A stretch of 64,000 nt of DNA from Gnetum montanum. Taxonomy: Eukaryota; Streptophyta; Gnetopsida; Gnetales; Gnetaceae. Made by a program: the position numbers and the translations under genes. How positions within the stretch are numbered: position 1 is the first letter of the stretch; each line of letters opens with the position of its first letter. The stretch spans positions 381,952-445,951 of the forward strand of contig MNCI01021017.1 of the NCBI GenBank assembly GCA_015680685.1, in the 5' to 3' direction. Positions 55,617 through 64,000 of this stretch are shown in pieces. The notes beneath the pieces are model-generated. The model did no database searches. It saw only the letters and a list, made by a program, of their open reading frames with translations, and was not told the DNA's origin.

Positions 55617-55824
55617 TTTTAGCTATGTGCACTAAGTATTTTTAGATAATAAGATTGTTGGTTTAGTTCTTACATTGTAGAAGTATGGGAATTAATCAAA
55701 TAGAGGATTGTGGATTACATGGGGTTAAATTCCTAGAATTATGGTAAAGAATGCTAAAAATTAATTCACTCTTAAGCAAGAAAAGAAAAACAACTATCTT
55801 ATCATTGAATTCTCTAGTATAACC

Positions 55825-56911
55825 TATTGTCCTTTTGGTATGTCAAAATCTTGAAAAATGACGAATGTGGAAAATGTGCTTGTGAAATTTTGTAGGACTT
55901 GAAAAACATAAGAGCATGACAAGATCAAGGCAAGAAACATGTTAAAGCTGATTTGCCAATTTGAAGTGATGAAGTCTCAACCAAAACTATAAGAGTTTAG
56001 AGAATTTATAGGGATCTATGATATCTAGAAGTCAAATGAAGATGTTTTGTTAGCTGTTAAGATGTCCCAAAGGAATAGAAGATGTCCCTATTAGAAAGTT
56101 TAGATCTATAGTGAGACATCCCTAAAAAATAGCAGACATTCCAAGTATAGTTAAGATGTACTAGTCAAGATGTCCCATGTGAGATTTTCCATATAAGGTA
56201 ATACATTCCACTTGCAAGCATCAGAAAGTTAGTGAGACATAGCAAGCTCAAATGAAATATCCCAACTAGTCATTTTCTAGCCATTGTATGAACTCCAATG
56301 GTCATTTGACAATGACAAAGGCTATAAAATATATTAAATATTTGTGAAAAGGATGAGCATTTTTCACATGAATATTTCCTTCATTATATCTTGTGAATAT
56401 ATATTTTTTTTAATTCTTTATCTTTTATGATTTGAATATTGAAATTGTTGAGATTATTAATGAAAGAAATATGTAATTTGAGTACAGTCTCTACTTGATC
56501 CTTATTTTCTCCCTTTGTAAGCCCTATGGGACTAATATTCTTCTTGTAGGAAGGCATCTCATGAGCTTATTGGGACCTTATGGAGTTGGGTTTGTTTCTT
56601 GAGAGAAAACAGTGTGGAGCCCAAGCTATTTTAAAGGTTTTGGAATTCTTGAAATACTATTTTAAGCTTATTGGGACCTTGTAGGATTGGATGTGTTTCC
56701 ATGTGAAAACATCACTTATGGAGCTCAAAATTTGTAAAGGTTATTGTGTTTTTTAAGTCACATTTTTGAAGAAACAAAGTAGGGAGGTGTGTAAGGATTT
56801 TATCCTTTGAGTGTGAACATACCCAAGTTGGGAAAACACATACATCTAAGTGTATTTTTTATTTTTCTTTATAGAACTTATTTCACCCCTTCTAAATTCT
56901 CAATCTTTTTA
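55825..56911 (+). repeat. 5' LTR of copia-like copy B
   Basis: 1087 bp from tattgtccttttgg, with the terminal TG mutated. Aligns with 62173-63271 throughout. gatgtccc/gagacatc motifs at 56040-56265, then TATA box CTATAAAATA at 56322-56331. Confidence 0.75.
56322..56331 (+). promoter_or_regulatory. TATA box of copia-like LTR copy B
   Basis: CTATAAAATA in the context gacaaaggctataaaata; the same box is at 29568-29577 (copy A) and 62682-62691 (3' LTR). It lies about 60 bases after the motif array. Confidence 0.6.
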
Positions 56912-56913
56912 AG

Positions 56914-56935
56914 TGATACTAGAGCCAAGTGCTCC
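56914..56935 (+). other. PBS of copia-like copy B
   Basis: tgatactagagccaagtgct is a light variant of TGGTATCAGAGCC, the initiator-tRNA-Met-type site of plant copia elements. Confidence 0.65.
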
Positions 56936-56967
56936 TAATTTTGAGTGTAGCATCTCAATAGTGAATG

Positions 56968-58270
56968 ATGGAAGGAACATCATATACCAAGCAACCAATG
57001 CTTGATGGGATCAACTTTATCTACTAGAAGGCTTAAATGAAAGGATTTGTTCAATCCATGGTTCACTTTTTGGGAATCCATCCTAGAGGAATACACACCA
57101 TCCATTGATAGTACTACAAGCACTACAAAGCCAATAAGCAAGTGGAATCAAGACAAAAAATAATTTTATGTTTGATTCTAAAGCTAAATATGGTCTTTAT
57201 TTTCCTTTGAGTAAATTTGAGTTCAATAGAGTAGCTAGGTGCAAAATTGCAAAAGAGATTTGGGAAGTTCTAGAAGCTATGTATGAGGATACATCTATTG
57301 TTAAGCAACCAAAAATTCTAGTTTTAGAAAGCATATATGATAAATTAAAAATGAAAGAAGGAGAGAAGATCAAAGATTACTTTTCTAAAGCTATGACTTA
57401 GTTGTAGGTATCAAAGAAATAGGAAAGTATTTATCTAAAATTGATGTTATTATCAAAATGATTAGAACATTGAAGCTTGAATTCAAACCTAAAATAATAA
57501 CCTTGAAGGAGATCATGGATTTCTTAGTTTTAAAGTTTGAAGAGCTTTAAACTACACTCATAACCTATAACGTGAATCTCATAAGGGAACATGTAATCAA
57601 AGAAAAACCTATTACTCTTGAAACCTTATCAAAGAAGAAGAAGTCCTCTAAGCATGAGGTAAATAGTGAAGATGAATTGGCTTTCTTGTCAAGAAGAGTT
57701 CAAAGATTTCTAGCATGGAAAGCATAGAGTTATAATCAAAATAGCATTTAGGTTAAAGAAAGAGGTACAAATTTCAAAAATTCTAATCTTGATGCATCTT
57801 CTATAGGACGTTGGATTTGTGGTGGTAGAGGCCATGTTGCCTCCGAATATCGATGTGTTGAAAAGTTGAAAAAAGAAGGACTCATTTAAAGTTGAAAAGA
57901 AAGGAAAAAATATCTTATCAAGTTGGGATGAGGAACATAGTAAGAAGGAAGTATATGATACTACTACATATTTTCATCTTATCTTCATGGCTCTTGTGCA
58001 TGAAAATTCCACATAAGATTTTGAAGATTCTAAAAGCAATATTGAAGATAGGTATAATATGATGCAAGAAGAAATTATTTCTTTCCTAAATTTATGTTTA
58101 AACATGAGAAGAACTCTACATAGGAATGAAGATAAAATTACTGAACTATATACCATATGCTCCTCTCAAAAAAGGAAACTCTTAGACGTAAAGGGTAAGG
58201 TCCAATTGCTAACACATTTTTATGAGTAGAAATATAATGATCCATCAAGTATAAGATCTTATAGAATTGT
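56968..58270 (+). pseudogene. copia-type gag pseudogene (copy B)
   Basis: Start at 56968 (M-E-G-T-S-Y-T-K-Q-P-M-L-D-G-I-N). The UBN2-type gag domain is open at 57168-57400: F-N-R-V-A-R-C-K-I-A-K-E-I-W-E-V-L-E, then K-Q-P-K-I-L-V-L and K-M-K-E-G-E-K-I-K-D-Y-F. The zinc knuckle at 57809-57850 is broken: R-W-I-C-G-G-R-G-H-V-A-S-E-Y has lost the first and last cysteines, unlike copy A. The C-terminal charged part is followed to about 58270 and also matches copy A until its insertion. Gag would assemble particles; stops make it inactive. Confidence 0.7.
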
Positions 58271-59218
58271 AGATATCACCAGTTTTACATAACTAAGGAG
58301 ATATGGATGAAGCTTCCAAGGTAAAACCAATATAATATCACATAAATGGAGTAACAAACCTAGGTGTGAATATAAAGTTTAAACTAGATATACTATGTAT
58401 TCTTGTTATGAAATGTATGAACATGTACAATCCTACTATGAATTAACTTTAAAACACAATAACATGGCGTAATGACTGAAAATGTCAATGGCTAGAACAT
58501 CGAGGGTTCAATGGACATAGCCTAATCCAGAATCCACACAAGGGCTTGTTGGAAGCAGAGATGGGGTGCCTTGAACAATCTTGTCAATCAGATAGGGACT
58601 TACCAAATGCAATGCCAAATGATGATAAGTGTTTAAGTAGTGTCCAAAATGTTAATGATGTTGATGGTGTCAATGTTTTGATGGTGTTAGCATTTTGACA
58701 GTGTTAATAGTGTAGAGTGTAGTCATAGGTGCCTGAGGGGGTGAGCATAGTCAAGAATTCTAGCAAAAATGGGGATCCCAGCATGTGAAGACTACCGCCT
58801 AAGTGTAGTTGTAACGTGACCATGTGTTAAAGAAAGAAAAAATCCAAAGAAAATGTGAAAATGCAAGAGAAAAAAATGAAACACTTTCCCATCATAGTTA
58901 ACTCCAAAAGGGATTATAAGGTACATGGTATACAATAGACATAGTGGAGAGCATAGTCATAGTATTAGAGATGTCTAGCCATGAAGTCTGGTGCTCACCA
59001 TGGTATCTATGCTTGTCACGTTGGCCACCATGGTGTACCATGGGCTACGGTGTTCTACTAGGCTCAATGGGGTTGTGGTGGGCCATGGTACGCAACTCTA
59101 ATTCTCTCTATTTGCTGGTGTGATTTTGCATCTTTTTTGCCCAAAATGCCAAAATGCTCAAGTTTACCCAACTACCAACCTTTGAATTTTCCAATCACTA
59201 AAATTTTGGGGACACAAG

Positions 59219-59228
59219 GTATTTATAG
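59219..59228 (-). promoter_or_regulatory. TATA box of hairpin-array LTR copy 2
   Basis: CTATAAATAC on the - strand, identical to 26024-26015. Confidence 0.55.
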
Positions 59229-59624
59229 GGTTAAGGTTTACGTAAAGTTCAAAGAGACTACCATGTGTTAGTGGGATAGTTGGAACTATGGTATACCCCA
59301 ACTACGCTCTCCACTGAGGTAAGTAGTGTTGTGTTGTCTTATGTTCTAACAAACTCTGCAAGGCTATGAGACTATGACTACACTACCAACTACATGTGCA
59401 TGTGGCAAAAAGACTGCAATGTACTTGAAACAATGCCAAAATAATGAAACTTTGAAGACTACACTCTAGGGCTATGCTATCCACTATTTGAAGTGGTGTT
59501 GAGTGTAGTTACAATTTTGGGACAAAGGAAGGTGCAAAAAAGATGCATGTCTCTTGCCAAAGATGTGTTGGAGCTGAGTTGAATACTAATGCTACATTGT
59601 GAAGGCCTTTTGAGTTTGTTTTGG

Positions 59625-60300
59625 CTAACTATGCTTGAATACACTCTGTACTGGGGGATAGCATAGTCATAATAGTTAGAAAAATTTTGGCCATGTGTTG
59701 ACTATGTTTAACTACACTCCAGTTTGATATAGAGCATAGTCTCAGCACTTAGCAAAAATTCTATAACAACTAGGTCTCTATGCTAACTACACTTGACTAT
59801 GCTCCAAGGTAGTAAAGAGTTTAGTCCAAGCACTCAGAAAAATATGCAAAAAATTATACCTTTGTGCTGACTACGCTTGACTATGCTCTAGGGTAGTGGA
59901 GAGCATAGTCTCAACATTGAGAAAATTTTGCAAAAAATGTCTTCATGCTGACTATGCTTGACTATGCTCTAGTGTAGTGGAGAGCGTAGTCTCAGCACTT
60001 AGAAAAATCTACAACTACTGGCTTGACACTTAGAAAAATTTGCAAATTGGCCCTTGTGTTGACTATGCTCTCTACTAAGGTAACTACACTTTGGGATAGT
60101 GGAGAGCATAGTCCCACGACTTAGAAAAATTTGTAGAAAGTGGTCTCATGCTAACACTTATGCAAAATTCCAAAAAAGTGGTTTTTAGAGCTAAATACAC
60201 TCTCAACTAGGCTAACTATGCTCTGGGGTAGTGGAGAGCATAGTCCCAGCACTTAGAAAAATTTGCAAAAACTAGCCTCATGCAGACACTTAGGAAAATT
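59625..60300 (-). repeat. Tandem hairpin units in U3 (copy 2)
   Basis: About eight units of roughly 80 bp. The unit at 59879-59910 is perfect: GACTATGCTCT, ten-base loop AGGGTAGTGG, AGAGCATAGTC. The unit at about 59949-59980 has the same stem with one change. Spacer blocks read 'ctcagcacttagaaaaatttgca'. Confidence 0.8.
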
Positions 60301-60340
60301 TGTAGTGAAGATGCTATAGGCCAAATTTGGTTGTATTTCA

Positions 60341-62158
60341 CATGGCTACTTGATCCTTTCAAGAGAAGTCTAGAAAGTATCACTTATCAGGTATAAAATC
60401 TTGAAGACCTGAAGAACGAAATGAAGAAATAAGTACAAGAGATATTGGAGGATCAAAATACATGACTAGCAGAAAATATTAGTCCTCTCATTTCAAAGAA
60501 GACAACTATGAAGAAGTGGAAACCTCAAATGAAACAAAATATTAAAATAGATACTTTGATAATAAAAAGGATAAGGATCAACTACATGCAAAGGAGATAC
60601 TTGATGATGGAATAAATAACCATATAAATATTTAGAAGCAAGCAAGGTAAGTAATGGTAAGTATTATTGAAATGTCTATTCCTTACTAAATTTAGTTTTG
60701 AATTGACTTGTTGAATTTAGTTTTGATTAGTTTTTTTTATAGAAATACTAGTGTATGAAAGTCTATTGAATGAATGCATTTGATTAAAAATCTTGGTAAA
60801 TCCTTGATCCTACAAGATGTTGTGCCACAAAAAAAACAAAACAATCATCAATGCTCAAAGGATATTAAGTTGATTTATCTCAATCGAGAATCAAGAACCA
60901 AAAACACAAGGTTCAAATGGTTCAAAAGGAAAAATGATGAATAGTGGTAAAAATCAAGTGGATGAATAGAATTTATTATTTCTGCTTTTCTTTATGATAA
61001 TGTTGAAAATATTTTAATTTTTGGAATATATCTATTAAAGGGTACTATTGATGGAACACTTTGTGTTTTCAAAGGACTCCACACTTGACTTTGGTATTGC
61101 ATTGTAGATTTAGTAATATGATCCACAATTTATTACTAGGATTCTAGAATGCATCTCTATAAGAGAAATATGGCCCAAGTAGATGATACTATTTAGTAAT
61201 AGATGGCTTTAATTTAGAGAATTAGGGAGGAAGTCTAGCACATGTGCAAGGGAATCCTATCCTTTATCACAATCATTTGGGNNNNNNNNNNNNNNNNNNN
61301 NNNNNNNNNNNNGGGGGTGTGTGACCTATGCAAGGGAAGTTTTCTAAGACTCTCATAGTCATTCAAGTAGCAAGACTTTCAACTCTAGTGCTCATAGAAA
61401 AATGATAATAAGATATTTATAGGCCTACTCAAAATTATGTTATAATTTGGTAATAACTTAAAGTTAAATGTGTAAGTACAAGATTAATTTGGATAATTAT
61501 ATTTTGGATATTTTACCTTGAGATGTGTTTCTTGATGTTGAAGATTGACCTATATAAAAGGCATCTTTTCAAGGATATGATTGTTTTTAGGCATGAAAAG
61601 TTTATCATTGACTATTCTTATGTATGTTGGATCTAGTCAAGATATTGAGTTGAGCAAATCTTAAGGTTTTTCTCTTGATATTTTTAAGATGTATGGGAAA
61701 TTTTTTTCTCCTTGTAATGGAATTAACTTAAATTATCTTTTTACTAATGTTCAAAAAAAGGGAGAGAGTTTTATATGGATTTTGGTGATAGATCATATAT
61801 AATGGTTATTATTCATCTATGAAAAATTATTATTTAGTATATATTACTTGGATATAGTAGCTATTTTACATGATATATTCTTGGCTACATACCTTTTTTT
61901 ATCATGACATGATGTTTTAGAGATAGGATACTAATTGTTTAGTACTCAGCCTTTGAAGTTTAGCCTTAGGTTTTACATGAAAAACATTCCTTGACAGTTA
62001 TTGAAAGGCTTTGATTATAACTTATGTGCTAAAGGATGTGTGCCTACTAACTACTATCTATCTCATTTTTATCTTTATATATATTTGTGCTTCTATTTAC
62101 TTATCATATGATATTATGTTAATATGCTAACTTATTTTCTCAAGTTTTGGACATCATC
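60341..62158 (+). other. Distal internal region of copia-like copy B, no pol
   Basis: Begins with a short charged frame (K-K-Q-V-Q-E-I-L-E-D-Q-N near 60430) that could be the end of a Gag-type coiled coil. The rest is non-coding and matches 40156-41537. No integrase or RT motif. It contains a 31-N gap. Confidence 0.5.
61282..61312. other. Assembly gap (31 N) between G runs
   Basis: Ns lie between 'atttggg' and 'gggggtgtg', so a G-rich stretch probably stopped sequencing. The matching place in copy A is near 40737 ('ccatttttggagatcacctgtg'). Confidence 0.95.
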
Positions 62159-62172
62159 CAAAAGGGGGATAT
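62159..62172 (+). other. PPT of copia-like copy B
   Basis: aaaagggggatat lies directly before TGTTGACC, the usual plant copia PPT-LTR junction. Confidence 0.75.
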
Positions 62173-63271
62173 TGTTGACCTTTTGAAATGTCAAAATCTT
62201 GGAAAATGGAAAATGTGCAAAATTTTCTTGTGAAATATTGTAGAACTTTGGAAAGACAAGATCATGACAAAAGCATGGCAAAGTGCATGTTGTAACCAAG
62301 ATGAGAGCTAAGTTATCAATCTGAAGCGACAAAGTCTCAACCAAGATTACAAGAGTTTGGAGAATTCATAGGGATGTACAATGTCTAGAAGTCAAAAGAA
62401 CATGTTCTAGTAGCTATCAAGATGTTCCAAATGAATAGCATATGTCCTTGTTGAAAAGTATAGACTTCAAGTGAAACATCCTAAAAAAACAACAAACATC
62501 CCAAGTGTAGTTGAGATGTCCCAGTCTAGATGCCCCATGTAAAATGTTTTAACTAAAGTGAGACGTCCCACATGCAACCATTAAAAATTCAAGGAGATGT
62601 CCCAAGCTTGACTGAGACATTACAAATAGTCATTTTCTAGCCATTTTATGAACTCCAATGATCATTTAATAGTGACAAATGCTATAAAATAGATAATAAT
62701 AACCATTATATATGATCTATTACCAAAAAAATACATTCATTGTACACATCTTGTGAATTAATTTTTTTTAATTCTTTATATTTTGTGAGTTGAATATTGA
62801 AATTTTTGAGAGCGTCAAAGTAAGGGATCTATAATTTGAGTACAATATCTTCTTGATCCTTATTATCGCACTTTGTAAGTCCAAAGGGGTTGATGTGCTT
62901 CTTGTGGGAAGGCATCTCTTGAGCTTGTTGGGACCTTATGAGGTTGGACATATTTCTTGAGAGAAAACATCCTATGTGGAGCTCAAGTTATTATAAAGGT
63001 TGTGGGATCCTTGAAACTACATTTTGAGCTTGTTGGGACCTTGTAGGATTAGGTGTATTTCTATCTGAAAACATTCCTTGCAGAGCTCAAACTTTGTAAA
63101 GGTTGTAATGTCCTTAAAATTACATTTTTAAAGAACAAAGTATATAGGCATACAAGGATTCTAACCTCTGATTATGAAAATACCTAAGTTTTGGAACCAC
63201 ATACATCTAAGTGCAATTTTCATTTTTATTGATGAAACCTATTCAACCCCATTCTAAGTTCCTAATATTCA
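62173..63271 (+). repeat. 3' LTR of copia-like copy B
   Basis: 1099 bp, TGTTGACCTTTTG.. to ..ctaatattca. TATA box CTATAAAATA at 62682-62691. gatgtccc/gagacatc motifs at 62395-62630. Flanking five bases do not repeat those before the 5' LTR. Confidence 0.75.
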
Positions 63272-64000
63272 CACTTAATATCATTCAATAACACAATTCC
63301 AATTCATTCTAATTCTATAACTCTTTATAACTCTTCTATCTATTCTATTGTTATTCTCTATTCTTATGCTACTTTCTTCTTCCACTGGATGCTTTATAGT
63401 TTCTTTTTGATTTGGTGTTGAACTGCATTTAATTATTGGTTGAAATAATGTCCAGAAAATGGTTGTGACTTTCATGCAAGCCATAGTGAGATCATGGCTC
63501 ATAGATCAATAAAGAATCATGAAACCAGTTAACCACTATGAGTGATTGTGATCAACAATCATAATGAAATGTTTCTAATGGTAGAGTATTCAAATCCTAA
63601 TAGTCAAGTAACCAATTAGGCTTAGAGAAATATCATGGGCTATAATGGAGGTGCAATTCATAGGGACTTGCATTGATGAATTTTAGTTTTTAGTTTAAAT
63701 ATAAATTTTGATTAGCTATGATCTGTAGTTAGTAAAAATTCTATAGTCCAAGTTGATGTAGATTACATGAGCTTTTCGTACCTTGTCAAACTTGAATTCA
63801 ACTTCCTATGCTACCCCCCATCTCTATTCAAAGCTCACTTCACTTGTTTGTTTCTTTTATGATTTTAAGAATTATTGAAGATCCAATTCTTGTCCTATGA
63901 CTTTGAGGTATAGGTGGTTGTGAATCACATGAGCTCACAACTACTTTTCCAAACTCAAAAATTGAGAAAATCAAGTAAAAGAATACATTAATTCATGTCC
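63272..64000. other. Region without a recognisable gene
   Basis: Only short frames. A 'ctctttataactcttc'-type T/C-rich stretch lies at 63290-63400. No repeat partner seen elsewhere in the window. Confidence 0.45.

Larger units (their letters stand above)
58483..60340 (-). mobile_element. LTR with hairpin-array U3 (copy 2), inserted in copia-like copy B
   Basis: Homologous to 25349-27048 in the same orientation; shared words include 'ggggtgccttgaacaatctt'-type sequence at the left and 'tgcagtgaaga.gctataggccaaattt' at the right. It splits the internal region of copy B between its gag and distal parts. No PBS or internal domain accompanies it, so solo LTR is the simplest reading. Five-base flanks do not match. 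Confidence 0.6.
55825..63271 (+). mobile_element. Copia-like element copy B, gag only, with nested LTR
   Basis: LTRs at 55825-56911 and 62173-63271, PBS, gag from 56968, then an unrelated 1.86-kb LTR (58483-60340), about 1.8 kb of internal sequence without pol, PPT and 3' LTR. Copy A gives an independent template for the order gag then distal part. No RT, integrase or protease motif is found in the 3.4 kb of own internal sequence, so it was non-autonomous or had lost pol. It lies inside the internal region of the Athila-like element starting at 54730. Confidence 0.75.

Noticed and set aside
25349-60340. The two hairpin-array LTRs as the two ends of one 35-kb element
   Set aside because: Unrelated complete elements with their own LTRs lie between them, no matching PBS or PPT is present, and one copy is inserted within copia-like copy B.
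63272-63320. A second PBS after the copia-like 3' LTR, implying a tandem element
   Set aside because: 'acttaatatcattcaa' only loosely resembles TGGTATCAGAGCC and no gag start follows; chance similarity in AT-rich DNA is more likely.

Overview
The window looks like intergenic DNA from a large, TE-saturated plant nuclear genome. It is AT-rich and visibly poor in CG dinucleotides. No stretch reads as an intact host gene. Almost everything that can be recognised is an old LTR retrotransposon, usually nested in or truncated by another. A conifer or other gymnosperm would fit the age and density of the decayed elements, but nothing here proves the taxon. All boundaries were read by eye from repeat-to-repeat comparison, so edges are good to a few bases where a TG/CA end, primer-binding site (PBS) or polypurine tract (PPT) is visible, and to tens of bases elsewhere.

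Layout. 1-2909: end of an Athila-like Ty3/gypsy element on the + strand, with its 3' LTR at 2111-2909. 2910-7100: first copy of a Tat-like Ty3/gypsy element on the - strand (gag, leader, PBS, start of LTR). 7100-8960: AT-rich sequence with a ~101-bp tandem array. 8961-15645: the only element with a nearly complete pol, a + strand Ty3/gypsy element with two 1.1-kb LTRs. 15646-18055: nothing recognised. 18056-24239: - strand Ty1/copia-like element with gag but no pol. 24240-25348: a tRNA-like SINE candidate and an interleaved duplication. 25349-27048: an LTR whose U3 is an array of hairpin units. 27049-28700: - strand LINE reverse transcriptase remnant. 28900-41537: a + strand copia-like element (copy A) split by a 9-kb - strand Athila-like element (31309-40155). 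41538-54212: second Tat-like element on the - strand, keeping gag and protease, lacking RT and integrase, and carrying an antisense, intron-containing gene-like block on the + strand. 54730-55824: Athila-like LTR with a tRNA-Asp-type PBS. 55825-63271: copia-like copy B with both LTRs, interrupted by a second hairpin-array LTR at 58483-60340. 63272-64000: nothing recognised.

How the parts relate. Five of the six elements with internal sequence keep gag-type frames but lack polymerase and integrase, so they look non-autonomous or pol-deleted. In-frame stops are concentrated where glutamine is expected (CAG/CAA read as TAG/TAA), as expected from deamination of methylated cytosine under long silencing. 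The most unusual features are four. (1) The antisense spliced block in the Tat-like element includes an NLI-interacting-factor (FCP1-type) phosphatase-like exon. (2) Tandem hairpins fill the U3 of one LTR family. (3) A short AGATGTCTC/GAGACATCT motif is arrayed in the U3 of both copia-type and gypsy-type LTRs. (4) Perfect GATATC-containing palindromes sit about 20 bp upstream of the TATA box of Athila-like LTRs.
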